Source of the DNA: Bacteroides sp. 519
GTDB taxonomy: Bacteria > Bacteroidota > Bacteroidia > Bacteroidales > Bacteroidaceae
Reading direction: 5' to 3'
DNA length: 64,000 nucleotides
Assembly: GCF_010500955.1 (NCBI RefSeq)
Contig: NZ_QVMJ01000001.1
Coordinates: 482,368 to 546,367, forward strand
The notes below the pieces were generated by a model. The model saw only the letters and a list, made by a program, of their open reading frames with translations, was not told where the DNA came from and made no database searches. Positions 7,063-16,807 of this stretch are shown piece by piece. A program made the translations under genes and the position numbers. Each line of letters starts with the position of its first letter. Within the stretch, counting starts at the first letter, position 1.

Positions 7063-8598
7063 ATGACAGTAACAATAGTAACATCCATTGTATGCTTCAT
7101 TGTAGGAGGAATTCTAGGATATATATTATTTAGATATGTATTGAAATCCAAGTACAACAGCAAAATAAAAGAAGCTGAGATTGAGGCAGAAGTGATAAAA
7201 AAGAATAAATTGCTCGAAGTAAAGGAGAAGTTCCTGAACAAGAAAGCCGATTTAGAAAAAGAAGTAGCTGCACGTAACCAAAAAATTCAGCAGTCGGAAA
7301 ACAAGCTGAAACAACGTGAGCTGGTAATTAACCAACGCCAGGAAGATGTTCAACGTAAAAAAGCTGAAGCTGAGGCGGTAAAAGAAAATCTGGAAGCACA
7401 ACTCCTGATTATAGACAAGAAGAAAGAAGAACTTGATAAACTCCAACAACAGGAAAGAGTAAAACTGGAAACAATATCGGGCTTATCGGCAGAAGATGCT
7501 AAAGAAAGGCTGGTCGAATCTTTGAAAGAAGAAGCTAAGTCGATGGCACATTCGTACATCAATGATATTATGGACGATGCCAAACTGACTGCCAACAAAG
7601 AAGCAAAACGTATTGTAGTACAAACCATACAAAGAGTAGCAACCGAAACAGCCATCGAAAACTCAGTAACTGTATTCCATATTGAGTCCGACGAAATAAA
7701 AGGTCGTATTATCGGCCGTGAGGGAAGAAATATCCGCGCACTTGAAGCTGCTACAGGAGTAGAAATCGTTGTAGATGATACTCCCGAAGCAATTGTACTT
7801 TCGGCATTCGATCCGGTACGCCGTGAAATAGCCCGTTTGGCACTTCACCAATTAGTAACCGATGGTCGTATTCACCCGGCACGTATCGAAGAAGTTGTTG
7901 CTAAAGTACGTAAGCAGGTTGAAGAAGAAATTATTGAAACAGGTAAACGTACAACAATCGACCTTGGTATTCATGGGTTGCATCCTGAGTTAATCCGTAT
8001 CATTGGTAAAATGAAATATCGTTCGTCATACGGTCAGAACTTGTTGCAACACGCTCGTGAAACAGCAAACTTATGTGCTGTAATGGCATCCGAATTAGGA
8101 TTGAATCCAAAGAAAGCAAAAAGAGCAGGTTTGTTACACGATATAGGTAAGGTGCCCGATGAGGAACCCGAATTGCCACACGCATTGCTCGGAATGAAAC
8201 TAGCCGAGAAATACAAAGAAAAACCAGATATTTGCAATGCAATTGGTGCTCACCACGATGAAACAGAGATGACCAGTATACTGGCTCCTATCGTGCAGGT
8301 GTGTGATGCCATTTCGGGTGCACGTCCTGGTGCTCGTAGAGAAATTGTTGAAGCCTATATTAAACGCTTGAACGATCTGGAACAATTGGCAATGAGTTAT
8401 CCTGGGGTAACAAAAACATATGCTATTCAGGCCGGACGCGAACTACGCGTAATTGTAGGTGCCGATAAGATAGATGATAAGCAAACCGAAAATCTATCAA
8501 CAGAAATAGCTAAGAAAATACAAGATGAAATGACTTATCCGGGACAGGTGAAGATTACTGTAATCAGAGAAACCCGTTCGGTTAGTTTTGCTAAATAA
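7063..8598 (+). CDS. rny: Ribonuclease Y
   Basis: 511 residues, normal length. The domains in order are an N-terminal transmembrane anchor (residues ~5-25), a long charged coiled coil (~30-190), a KH RNA-binding domain with the GxxG loop IIGREG (residues ~215-221), and an HD domain with the metal-binding pair His359-Asp360 (GLLHDIGK). A GAHHDE motif lies further on. RNase Y is the membrane-bound endoribonuclease that starts mRNA decay. The link to zapA is conserved in many Bacteroidetes. Confidence 0.96.
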   Translation: MTVTIVTSIVCFIVGGILGYILFRYVLKSKYNSKIKEAEIEAEVIKKNKLLEVKEKFLNKKADLEKEVAARNQKIQQSENKLKQRELVINQRQEDVQRKKAEAEAVKENLEAQLLIIDKKKEELDKLQQQERVKLETISGLSAEDAKERLVESLKEEAKSMAHSYINDIMDDAKLTANKEAKRIVVQTIQRVATETAIENSVTVFHIESDEIKGRIIGREGRNIRALEAATGVEIVVDDTPEAIVLSAFDPVRREIARLALHQLVTDGRIHPARIEEVVAKVRKQVEEEIIETGKRTTIDLGIHGLHPELIRIIGKMKYRSSYGQNLLQHARETANLCAVMASELGLNPKKAKRAGLLHDIGKVPDEEPELPHALLGMKLAEKYKEKPDICNAIGAHHDETEMTSILAPIVQVCDAISGARPGARREIVEAYIKRLNDLEQLAMSYPGVTKTYAIQAGRELRVIVGADKIDDKQTENLSTEIAKKIQDEMTYPGQVKITVIRETRSVSFAK

Positions 8599-8608
8599 AG
8601 TTATAATT

Positions 8609-8690
8609 GAACCGCAGAGTTACGCGAGTTTCGCAGAGTATTAATTATTTAACTCTGCGTTAATCTGCGAAACTCTGCGGTTCATTTTTT
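8609..8690. terminator. CTCTGCG inverted repeat acting as terminator after rny
   Basis: GAACCGCAGAGTT (8609-8621) and AACTCTGCGGTTC (8671-8683) are perfect reverse complements. Inner GCGAGTTTCGCAGAG and CTCTGCGTTAATCTGCG blocks extend the pairing, and ATTTTTT follows. It belongs to the same repeat family as 263-359. Confidence 0.75.
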
Positions 8691-8711
8691 AATATCTAAA
8701 TTATAAATAGA

Positions 8712-9443
8712 ATGGTTTTTGAAGTTTGTGCAAATTCAGTAGAAAGCTGTTTGGCTGCTCAGGGTGGGGGAGCCCAGCGAGTAGAATTATGTGCCGGAAT
8801 ATCGGAAGGCGGAACTACTCCTTCGTATGGCGAAGTATTAACTGCCAGAGAATTGCTTGATATAAAGCTTCATATAATTATCCGTCCGCGCGGAGGAGAC
8901 TTCCTTTATTCAGAAACAGAAATCAGGATAATGGAGCGAGACATTCATTGGGCGCGTGAAGCAGGAGTAGATGGCGTGGTTTTTGGCTGTCTTACCCGCG
9001 AAGGTAATATTGATATACCTCTCACAAACCGGCTTATGCAAGCCTCGAAAGGATTATCCGTTACTTTTCATCGTGCATTCGATCAATGCCGGGAACCGTT
9101 TCAAGCACTGGAACAATTAATAGATTTGGGCTGCAACCGTATTCTTACTTCCGGTCAGCAACCCACTGCCGAACAAGGTATTCCTCTTTTAAAACAACTC
9201 ATTGATAGGGCAGGGGATAGAACCATAATTCTTCCCGGAAGCGGAATCAATGAAACCAATATAAAACGTATTGCACAGGAAACCGGAGCAACAGAATTCC
9301 ATTTTTCGGCTCGTGAAGCAGTTAAAAGTGAAATGGAATATTATAACCCTAATATTTATATGGGAACTTCTTCGTACGATGAATATACCCGCAATGTTAC
9401 TACTGCCCAGCGGGTTCGGCAAACTATTGTAACATTATTGTAA
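8712..9443 (+). CDS. cutC: Copper homeostasis protein CutC
   Basis: 243 residues with the complete CutC TIM-barrel signature: FEVCANSVESCLAAQGGGAQRVELC at the N-terminus, IIRPRGGDFLYS, the TFHRAFDQ motif, RILTSGQ and LPGSGI. The family is linked to copper tolerance, although its biochemical role is unsettled. Length and motifs are intact. No other copper gene is adjacent, though an NlpE-like copper-stress lipoprotein lies at 22603. Confidence 0.93.
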   Translation: MVFEVCANSVESCLAAQGGGAQRVELCAGISEGGTTPSYGEVLTARELLDIKLHIIIRPRGGDFLYSETEIRIMERDIHWAREAGVDGVVFGCLTREGNIDIPLTNRLMQASKGLSVTFHRAFDQCREPFQALEQLIDLGCNRILTSGQQPTAEQGIPLLKQLIDRAGDRTIILPGSGINETNIKRIAQETGATEFHFSAREAVKSEMEYYNPNIYMGTSSYDEYTRNVTTAQRVRQTIVTLL

Positions 9444-9534
9444 TACTCATAATAAAAAAGTTCTATTAAAAGACCTATAAATAGGGAAAAGTAATGTTTT
9501 TATGTTATAAAACATATTTTCCGAGAACTTTTCG

Positions 9535-9542
9535 TACCTTTG
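9535..9542 (+). promoter_or_regulatory. Promoter of the 41-aa small protein gene
   Basis: TACCTTTG fits the -7 box and lies about 77 bp before the small-protein ATG at 9619, giving a 5' leader of about 70 nt. Confidence 0.65.
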
Positions 9543-9618
9543 CAGTGTTATTTAAAACGAATAACAATTAATGATGAACCTCTTCAAAGCGTGAAGAGAA
9601 AATAAAAAGGTATTTATT

Positions 9619-9744
9619 ATGAAAAAGATGTCAAATGAAATCATGATGCTTCAATATCGCATTAAGCGATATCAAGCAATGGGAAATGGAACCATGTGCC
9701 AGATATTAAATGGCAAACTCCAAAAACTGCTTGTAAAGCAGTAA
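9619..9744 (+). CDS. 41-residue basic small protein
   Basis: An ATG-initiated frame (MKKMSNEIMMLQYRIKRYQA at the N-terminus, LQKLLVKQ at the C-terminus) that is Met-, Lys- and Arg-rich with one Cys. It has its own TAnnTTTG promoter upstream and an excellent intrinsic terminator 32 bp downstream. It is therefore a complete free-standing transcription unit in an otherwise empty 360-bp gap. The predicted form is a short amphipathic helix. I do not recognise a family. Its gene-like surroundings argue that it is real. Confidence 0.65.
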   Translation: MKKMSNEIMMLQYRIKRYQAMGNGTMCQILNGKLQKLLVKQ

Positions 9745-9776
9745 TTTTGAAACAAATTAAATTCAATATATCAATA

Positions 9777-9804
9777 AAGGGGCTTTGAGCCCCTTTCGTT
9801 TTTT
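9777..9804 (+). terminator. Terminator of the small protein gene, shared with dinB
   Basis: AAGGGGCT-TTG-AGCCCCTT followed by TCGTTTTTT is a strong intrinsic terminator on the plus strand. It also sits at the 3' end of dinB on the minus strand. Confidence 0.9.
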
Positions 9805-10893
9805 CTACCAATCACTAAACTCAAAGCTTAATTGCTCCCAGATAGTGGTTTTATCATTTTGTTCTTCTATAGGATTCGAAACCGAAAGCCCTATCAACCG
9901 GATAGGATGATTCTCAAAATCTACTTCTTTTAAAAGTTTTTTGGCCAAAGGCAAAACTACTTCCAAACTTGTTAGTTTCTGGGCTTGGGTTATGCTGCGG
10001 GTTATCTGATTAAAATCATGAAATTTAATTTTCAGCGTTAATGTGTTGCCTGTAAATTCGTTCCTTTCTAATCGGGCAATCAATTCTTTGGTAACATGAT
10101 ATAACTCAATTATTACCGACGATTGTTTTGATATGTCTTTTTCGAGCGTTCGTTCGCACCCTATTGATTTTCTGATATGTACAGCTTCAACTGGGCGGTT
10201 GTCAATGCCATGCGAGAAGTCGTAATATAACTTTCCGGCTTTACCAAAATGCCTGTTTAGCATATCCGGCGAACATGCACGTAATAACTCACCATTATGA
10301 ATACCCAGACTATGCATTTTTTTAGCAGTAACCGGACCTACCCCCCAGAAAGACTCAATGGGCAAACGGGCAATGAAATCAAGAGCCTGATTAGGATGAA
10401 TGGTGCAAAGTCCGTTGGGTTTACGGTGGTCGGAAGCAATTTTAGCTAAGAACTTATTATACGATATTCCAGCCGAGGCAACCAGATTGAGCTCCTGCCG
10501 GATTCTTGTTTTTATTTCGCGTGCAATATCAACAGCTAGTTCTATTCCTTTCTTGTTTTCGGTTACATCCAAAAAAGCTTCATCCAAAGAAAGTGGTTCA
10601 ATAATATCGGTATAATCATGGAAAATACTGTGGATGCTGCGCGATATTTCTTTGTAGGTTCCCATTCTGCCGGGTACAAAGATCAGGTTAGGGCAGAGTT
10701 TCTTTGCCCTGATTGAAGACATGGCAGAGCGCACTCCGTATTTACGTGCCTCGTAGCTGGCAGCAGCAACCACACCTCGTTCTTCGGCATGCCCAACTGC
10801 CACTGGTTTTCCTCGTAATTCCGGATTGTCACGTTGCTCAACAGATGCATAAAAAGCATCCATGTCGATATGAATGATTTTACGTTTCAACAT
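9805..10893 (-). CDS. dinB: DNA polymerase IV (Y-family)
   Basis: 362 residues, full length. The catalytic motifs are IIHIDMDAFYASVE (Asp10) and LSLDEAFLDV (Asp104, Glu105). The steric-gate region and the thumb helix-hairpin-helix (ESFWGVGPVTAKKMHSLGI) are intact. The C-terminal QLSFEF is a beta-clamp-binding motif. It is an error-prone translesion polymerase. No LexA box is evident to me upstream. Confidence 0.96.
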   Translation of the reverse strand: MLKRKIIHIDMDAFYASVEQRDNPELRGKPVAVGHAEERGVVAAASYEARKYGVRSAMSSIRAKKLCPNLIFVPGRMGTYKEISRSIHSIFHDYTDIIEPLSLDEAFLDVTENKKGIELAVDIAREIKTRIRQELNLVASAGISYNKFLAKIASDHRKPNGLCTIHPNQALDFIARLPIESFWGVGPVTAKKMHSLGIHNGELLRACSPDMLNRHFGKAGKLYYDFSHGIDNRPVEAVHIRKSIGCERTLEKDISKQSSVIIELYHVTKELIARLERNEFTGNTLTLKIKFHDFNQITRSITQAQKLTSLEVVLPLAKKLLKEVDFENHPIRLIGLSVSNPIEEQNDKTTIWEQLSFEFSDW

Positions 10894-10974
10894 AATAACA
10901 TATAAAGTTACTACATTATTCCCGGATGTGATAAGCTTTTTCGAAATAAAATGGTGTGGACCTATCTTAAAAGA

Positions 10975-12648
10975 TTACTGCGTTTCGATAAGGTCGGTGC
11001 CGGGTGTTGGTATTGTTAACGATCCCAGCGACATTATTTTATTGATATTCAGGTTATACAAATTATTGCGCACTACTCCAAAACGGCCATATTTGCCTTT
11101 TCCTCCGGCTTGGGCTACCGAAAAATGTTCGATGGGTACTTCATAGTACAATTTGGCACTATTATAGAATATCAGGTTATTGGTTTTTGCGGCAGTCTCG
11201 TTTTTCCAGTTCGAGAAGTTGAAGTTGGGATTCTCTTTTTTGAATTTCTCAATCTTATCAAACAGTCCTTCTTTGATATAAGGATTGATTTGATTATCGG
11301 TTACAGTTCCCGATGCATACAATGCCATATCTTGTGGACTAATGATATAGAAATATTTTCTCTCATCATTCTCGTAATAGGCGTTGTTGTGTATATGTTC
11401 TGCACTTTCTTGGGTTCCTCCTTTAAATACAAAAAAAGGTTCAACTGTTGGTGGGGTGCCTGTAGTGTTTGCATCTGAGCTGTTCCAGTCTCTGCGCAAT
11501 GTTATTTCAAATACAACTGTTGTTGTTTTATCGCCTGTTTGTGCATCTTCTTCCATGGTGTTTTCGGGGATGTACATGGGGCCATCACCCTCTGCCCACG
11601 ACCAATACGATGCCAGATCAATCCCGGATAATGAGGGATACGAAGGAGGCGATAGTTTTCTGGGCGAATAATTTGTTCCGTTGGTGTATGTAAAATCATC
11701 GGGAGTAAGGTAACGGAAATCAGCATATGTAGTGTTTGCCACCGCAAAATTAGGATCTTCGGCATAAAAGTTTTCCCAATCTGTGTCGCCTTGTTTCTCC
11801 ATACCTAAAGCACCAGCTTTGTTTGTTAAATGCCTTAGCCAGTAACTCTTTTTGTTAACTACATTCAGGTGCCATTTAATATCTGTTGCTGTTAGGTAAC
11901 TGATTTCGTTTGCCCACATAACAAACCGCCCGTAAAATTCGGAAATATCATAACCTACCGTAACTTTAGCCACTGTCCGTTCTACATTTACTTCGACCGG
12001 GGTTTCTTCGGCCTCTTCTTTTGTTTTGTGAAAATTTGTATTGGTTAGTTTGATCAGTCCCTGCCGATTCAGCATCAGAAAGTGGGTTGAACCGGTACCG
12101 GTATACATATTTGCAAAGTTTCTTCCCGAATCATCAAATGTGTCAAATGGAATATCTAGTTTATCTACAGACTGTTCCAGTGCTGTTATTGCTTTAATTG
12201 CATTGTTGGGGTTTACTGCAATAAGCATATAATAATGTTCTATGTGCAATGGGTGCGCAATGGTTTGAATCAGTATACTTTCGCCTTCGGTTTTCCAACT
12301 GTGAAGATCGTTTCCGGTAACAGCTATTTCTTCTGTGGTGTTATCAATACTTAAGTTTATATCCGGATTCCACAAATGTTCAACAATAGTGTTTTTTTCT
12401 GTTTCTTTGTAAAACACAACCCTGACTTCATTTATCAAAATTTCATTGTAACTATCTTTGTTTATTTCTGTATAATCTCGGGCAGGTATCTTTGATTTGG
12501 TTAATGGTATCCTGATTTTTAAAGAAAGCATACCTTTGGACTCGTTATTTCCGCCCGGATCGATATCGCATGTTATAGATTCGTTGATACAGGAAACCAG
12601 TGATCCGGTTATAAATATCAGAAATATAGTATAGTAGTGAATTTTCAT
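10975..12648 (-). CDS. Mfa1/FimA-type fimbrillin-like lipoprotein (accessory or tip subunit)
   Basis: 557 residues with a lipoprotein signal (LVSC at residues ~17-20), as in Bacteroidales fimbrillins that are lipidated and then matured by proteolysis. The C-terminal block YGRFGVVRNNLYNLNINKIMSLG is shared with the preceding major-subunit gene and is the donor-strand/anchor region of Mfa1-like proteins. It is the last gene of the five-gene operon, separated from the Mfa1-like gene by a strong hairpin at 12665-12719. A lower-abundance accessory or tip subunit is therefore a reasonable inference. Confidence 0.75.
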   Translation of the reverse strand: MKIHYYTIFLIFITGSLVSCINESITCDIDPGGNNESKGMLSLKIRIPLTKSKIPARDYTEINKDSYNEILINEVRVVFYKETEKNTIVEHLWNPDINLSIDNTTEEIAVTGNDLHSWKTEGESILIQTIAHPLHIEHYYMLIAVNPNNAIKAITALEQSVDKLDIPFDTFDDSGRNFANMYTGTGSTHFLMLNRQGLIKLTNTNFHKTKEEAEETPVEVNVERTVAKVTVGYDISEFYGRFVMWANEISYLTATDIKWHLNVVNKKSYWLRHLTNKAGALGMEKQGDTDWENFYAEDPNFAVANTTYADFRYLTPDDFTYTNGTNYSPRKLSPPSYPSLSGIDLASYWSWAEGDGPMYIPENTMEEDAQTGDKTTTVVFEITLRRDWNSSDANTTGTPPTVEPFFVFKGGTQESAEHIHNNAYYENDERKYFYIISPQDMALYASGTVTDNQINPYIKEGLFDKIEKFKKENPNFNFSNWKNETAAKTNNLIFYNSAKLYYEVPIEHFSVAQAGGKGKYGRFGVVRNNLYNLNINKIMSLGSLTIPTPGTDLIETQ

Positions 12649-12664
12649 TAAATCAAAACTCTAG

Positions 12665-12719
12665 AGTATCAAAAACTTAACCACAGATTAACAGATAATC
12701 TGTGGTTAATATTGATACT
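12665..12719 (-). other. Intercistronic hairpin in the fimbrial operon
   Basis: TTAACCACAGATTA and TAATCTGTGGTTAA form a perfect 14-bp stem with a 5-nt loop (12677-12709). Outer AGTATCAA/TTGATACT arms extend it. It lies between the major-subunit gene and the downstream fimbrillin-like gene and probably attenuates read-through or protects the upstream mRNA. Confidence 0.7.
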
Positions 12720-12730
12720 TTAAATTAAAT

Positions 12731-14338
12731 TTATAAGATTACACCTTGGTCACGAGTTATCCAAGGAAGTATCTCAAATTTCACAGAGAGTAAAGCACCT
12801 TCATCTACTTTATCCTTAGGGGGTATTTCCAGATCTCCCAATGCATTAACCCCATTAATAGTAAGTTTATACATATTGTTACGAACAACTCCAAAACGAC
12901 CATAACCCATTGGTACAGGTTGCAGAGCATTGGAGAAGTGACGAATAGGTATTCTATAAAATTGCAAATTGTTACTAAGTCGGAAAATTAAGTCGCCTTC
13001 TTGTATTGATTTGTCAGGAATATCTACATAATCTTTATTTGCACCTCCGAATATTTCACTAACTTCAGGGCTCCTAATATAATCCCGAAATCCTTTAATA
13101 TCACTATTTTTAGCTTCGAGATTAGCCCAGCCTTCATGTGTTCCCGAATAAATCTTCTCCATCTCTTCACATGAAAACACATACCTGTTTTTGTATACAA
13201 AGTAAGTTCCTCCATCTTTACCAAGGGGACCACCTAAAGCTGTTCCACCTTTCGGCTGATAATAAACCCTAACCAGAATGCTTGTTGTTACATCTTCCCA
13301 TTGCTCTTCGGGTGCCATGGTGTTTTCGAGTACATAAGTAATATCACCAGACCCGCTTTTACTCTTTGCCATTAAGTTAACATTGGCCGTATCAGTAATG
13401 TATGTGTAATGATCGGCCGGATTAGGCTTGCCATATCCTAAGTCTTTACCTAAAACATTTGTCTGATAATCCCAATAACTTGCACTTATTTGAGAATAAT
13501 TGGGCGATTCGGCATACATATATATACGCATAGCATGATCGATCCCTACTTCTTCATCAATAAGAGCACCCGACCCTGAAGCGTCTTGAAGCCTTTTTGT
13601 TTGTTTTCTCATCCAGTATGTTTTCTTACGTACAACATCCACTTGCCATCTAAGCCCACTGGTACTGTTACTTGTATTGAAATTACTATCTAAAAGAACT
13701 TGTATTTTTGCAACAGCACGTTCAACATACAAATGTACAGGTGCTCCTATAGCTTCTTCTTTTGTCATTTTTATGTTTCCATTATTAATATTTATCAAAC
13801 CGGCAAAATTGCTCATCAGAAAGTTATCTTTGTTTGTTCCTATCAAACTTTCGACAGACATCGATACCGGATTTTGAAGTGCTGACAAAGCGCTACCGGG
13901 TTCCGTAAGAGTTACAAGTGTTTCGGGATAGTTCAGAAAAACAGCCAGTTTATAATCCTTTCTCGCTACCTCCTTGGGCTGGGTGGTATATTTTGAGTCG
14001 GTAATATCGTAAATATCCTTTTTACTGGCTAATCCTTCTGTGGTTAAATCCAGTATAAACCGGTAAGCCACTTTATTGGTAGCGGCGTTATACAATACTA
14101 CCATAGCTGAGTTTACTTTACCCTCTTCTGCGGTTCCTGTTACTGTACCTCCATAGGCTCTTGTGTTGTTTGCCACGGCACTGTTAATAATAGACATCGA
14201 AATATATCCTTTCTCAGTTGGTGTTTCGTCGGGATTGTTTTCGTCTATACCTAGATTCTCGTTCGAACAAGAAGCTAGAAGTAGCCCGGCAATAATAGTT
14301 ATTGAACAGGCCATTTGTTTAAATAGATTTGTTCTCAT
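12731..14338 (-). CDS. Mfa1-family major fimbrial subunit
   Basis: 535 residues. Lipoprotein signal peptide with LASC (~residue 24), then an Asp/Asn-rich linker and an NNTRAYGG segment, which could be the arginine-specific maturation site used in Bacteroidales fimbrillins. The central region has the ERAVAKIQVLLD block of the Mfa-like N-terminal domain, and the C-terminus has YGRFGVVRNNMYKLTINGV. Fimbrillins polymerise by donor-strand exchange on the cell surface. It lies between the Mfa2-like anchor gene and a second fimbrillin gene. Confidence 0.85.
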   Translation of the reverse strand: MRTNLFKQMACSITIIAGLLLASCSNENLGIDENNPDETPTEKGYISMSIINSAVANNTRAYGGTVTGTAEEGKVNSAMVVLYNAATNKVAYRFILDLTTEGLASKKDIYDITDSKYTTQPKEVARKDYKLAVFLNYPETLVTLTEPGSALSALQNPVSMSVESLIGTNKDNFLMSNFAGLININNGNIKMTKEEAIGAPVHLYVERAVAKIQVLLDSNFNTSNSTSGLRWQVDVVRKKTYWMRKQTKRLQDASGSGALIDEEVGIDHAMRIYMYAESPNYSQISASYWDYQTNVLGKDLGYGKPNPADHYTYITDTANVNLMAKSKSGSGDITYVLENTMAPEEQWEDVTTSILVRVYYQPKGGTALGGPLGKDGGTYFVYKNRYVFSCEEMEKIYSGTHEGWANLEAKNSDIKGFRDYIRSPEVSEIFGGANKDYVDIPDKSIQEGDLIFRLSNNLQFYRIPIRHFSNALQPVPMGYGRFGVVRNNMYKLTINGVNALGDLEIPPKDKVDEGALLSVKFEILPWITRDQGVIL

Positions 14339-14382
14339 AAAAAATGTTTAAGTTTAAGTTAATATTAAAGTCAATTAGTCTA

Positions 14383-15351
14383 TTAGTTCACATCTTGAGT
14401 TCTGATTATCCAGTCGTTAATTGAAATTTGAACAGCCAACCAGCTTTCTTCTTTAGCTTGTAAAAATACAAGGATATAATACTCATCCTCACGGTCAAGA
14501 TATTCCTGAAGCGGCATTTTTTCGTATTGCAGCAGTCTGAGTGCATTTAAATACGATATGAGTGGCATGTCGAGAATCACACGATTGGTGCTCTTGTCGG
14601 TTATTAGTAATTTGTTTGTACGTTCGTCGTTCATTAATCGTAGCGAGTTCATCTCGGCAATAGCTCCCACTTCGGGGTCGTTGGCTGTGTAGTATGGAAG
14701 ATACGTTATTTCACGGTTGGGTTGGTCAAGTACTTGGTTGTTGTTATCGTACCATCCATCGGCCGATAGAATAGAAATGTCCAGATCGTTAACATCAACT
14801 GTTGTAGATTGGCCAAGTACTTGTAATACAAGTCTGAACTTTCGGGTATCCTTTCTTAAAGATATTGTATACGTTGTTTCTTCCAGATCCGAGAAGAATA
14901 CATCTCGCAGCATTCCATGCCAAAGAGGTTCCAGCTCTGTATTTCGATCGACCAATTGGTTTTCGTAATCTTTCACTTTCAACTGAAAATCATCAATGGT
15001 CGAGATTCCCGGAGTTAACTCAGAGAAGTTGTATGAACCATCATCAAGCCCTGCCCATACTACAATATCGTATTTCTGATCAAACCACTCTTCGGGAACA
15101 AGCATTGTATAGTTTTCCGGAAAAGGGTGTTGCGTTTGTTTTACTTCGCGCACTAATACCCCTGTTTGGGCATCGAACATAAAAATGCTAAAGAAACTAA
15201 CTTCGCGATGAAACAGGTCGACAAATTCCATATTGTAGTTGTATACAATTTTTAGATAGTTAGGACATGGAGAACCTCCGTCCTTTACGCACGAAGTGGC
15301 CGAAAGAACGATTGCTGCAAACAGCAGGTATATTTGTATTATTTTCTTCAT
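14383..15351 (-). CDS. FimB/Mfa2-family fimbrial anchor lipoprotein
   Basis: 322 residues with lipobox ATSC (~residue 21). The motif CPNYLKIVYNYNMEFVDLFHREV near the N-terminus and VVWAGLDDGSYNFSEL are typical of FimB/Mfa2 proteins, which anchor the fimbria to the outer membrane and control its length. It overlaps the end of the DUF3868/OmpA-like gene by 4 bp (ATGA), so translation is coupled, and is followed 44 bp later by the major subunit gene. Confidence 0.85.
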   Translation of the reverse strand: MKKIIQIYLLFAAIVLSATSCVKDGGSPCPNYLKIVYNYNMEFVDLFHREVSFFSIFMFDAQTGVLVREVKQTQHPFPENYTMLVPEEWFDQKYDIVVWAGLDDGSYNFSELTPGISTIDDFQLKVKDYENQLVDRNTELEPLWHGMLRDVFFSDLEETTYTISLRKDTRKFRLVLQVLGQSTTVDVNDLDISILSADGWYDNNNQVLDQPNREITYLPYYTANDPEVGAIAEMNSLRLMNDERTNKLLITDKSTNRVILDMPLISYLNALRLLQYEKMPLQEYLDREDEYYILVFLQAKEESWLAVQISINDWIIRTQDVN

Positions 15352-16799
15352 TGGTAAATCTTTTGGTTCTCTTCTTTTTTCGTCAGTTGGTTAAGGTTGT
15401 GTGTGGCGTTGGCACTTCCGGCTTCGGCGGCACGCTGAAAATACTGGCGAGCCAAAGCCACATTGCCGCTTTGGGCATAGGCTACTCCAAGATTGTTCCA
15501 TGCTTCGGGCGCATCAATTCCTTTCAGGCGTTCAATGGCCCGTTCAATGGAATTGGTTTCTATTTCCATTGCTGCGGCATTGATTTTACTTATTATATTA
15601 TCAGGAAACATCCTGACTGCTATATCGAATACCTCTTTAAATTCGTTGCTGTTTTTAGGATAACTGTTGGCCACCAGAAACATCTCGTTGAGATTGAGCA
15701 ACTGTGGGCGTTTGCGAATAATCTCTCTAGCTTCGTCAACATTAAATGCACGGGCAATGTACGATACTTGGAATTCGTTCCGTCGAAGCGGTGGATACAG
15801 TTCGTTCAACATCATTTTATAGGCTCGTCCGCCATCGAGTGATTCGAGCAAGCGTTTACGGCGGGTGATATCCGAAACCTGATCTATAATCTGTACCACT
15901 TCATCGCGGTATGGAAAATCGGGAGATTCTACAACCGATTTGCGTAACCCTGGCCAGTCTTCGCCTTTACCGTCGTGGCTTATTCGCGATGTATCCCATC
16001 CATATTTACGTTGCAGGTAATCTATGAACGATTTTGCACGGTTTCTAGAAAGTGTTATGTTGCTATCAAAGCGTCCTTCGGGCGATGCGTATCCGGTTAC
16101 AGTATGGCGTGTAATGGTAAGATCGGGGTCGTTGCGCAGCTCCCTGATAACAGCATCTACCTCTCTAAGTACAGTAGCATTGTTCTTAAAGTCGGGTAAA
16201 AGTTCATAACGATCTACCACATAATTAATGCGTGCAATAAATGTTTCGCTACGTTCTTTAACCTCTGCCTCGGGTGTAATATAAGATACCAGATATGCTG
16301 GTTCAAAAAGAGGTGGTAGTATATTTTTGGTTACCAAGTAGTTGTTTTGAGTGTCTCCGCAGTTTGCGCATCCGCTTATGTTGGTGGCCAACACTAAATC
16401 GGCTCCTTGCATCCATTCTTCGTACGGTAGTGTATAAGAAAGCGATACGGTTTGCTGCGAACCTTTTCTTTTCATCAAGGTTTGTGGTGTTTGTTCGAAC
16501 ACCAAATTATCATAAGCCTGTAAACGCTTAATAACTTTGTAGCGTTTGGGTCCTGCAATTACTGCAGGTGCCAGCTCGTGCCGGGTTTGGTTTTGGTTGT
16601 TAATAAACAGTGGAGTAAGTATAATCATCTCTTGACTGGCAATGCGATCTTTCAGCACAATATCAAAAGCTACATTAAGATATGCTCCTTCTCTTTTTAC
16701 CTGATATGAGTATGACATATTTGGTGGTGAAACGAGCGGTTGGGCTGTAACATTCAGTGCTATGATAAACAGCAAGAATAATAGGTCGATTTTTTTCAT
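15348..16799 (-). CDS. DUF3868 / OmpA-like / TPR protein of the fimbrial operon
   Basis: 483 residues with an N-terminal signal peptide. An N-terminal beta-rich DUF3868-like region (~20-190) is followed by an OmpA-like peptidoglycan-binding segment (~210-300, with GYASPEGRFDSN and LSRNRAKSF). Two C-terminal TPR units follow (AWNNLGVAYAQSGNVALARQYFQRAAEAGSANA). This architecture with a neighbouring DUF3575 gene is a standard part of Bacteroidales fimbrial loci and probably provides the envelope-spanning assembly scaffold. Confidence 0.82.
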   Translation of the reverse strand: MKKIDLLFLLFIIALNVTAQPLVSPPNMSYSYQVKREGAYLNVAFDIVLKDRIASQEMIILTPLFINNQNQTRHELAPAVIAGPKRYKVIKRLQAYDNLVFEQTPQTLMKRKGSQQTVSLSYTLPYEEWMQGADLVLATNISGCANCGDTQNNYLVTKNILPPLFEPAYLVSYITPEAEVKERSETFIARINYVVDRYELLPDFKNNATVLREVDAVIRELRNDPDLTITRHTVTGYASPEGRFDSNITLSRNRAKSFIDYLQRKYGWDTSRISHDGKGEDWPGLRKSVVESPDFPYRDEVVQIIDQVSDITRRKRLLESLDGGRAYKMMLNELYPPLRRNEFQVSYIARAFNVDEAREIIRKRPQLLNLNEMFLVANSYPKNSNEFKEVFDIAVRMFPDNIISKINAAAMEIETNSIERAIERLKGIDAPEAWNNLGVAYAQSGNVALARQYFQRAAEAGSANATHNLNQLTKKEENQKIYQ

Positions 16800-16807
16800 A
16801 ATTAAGC

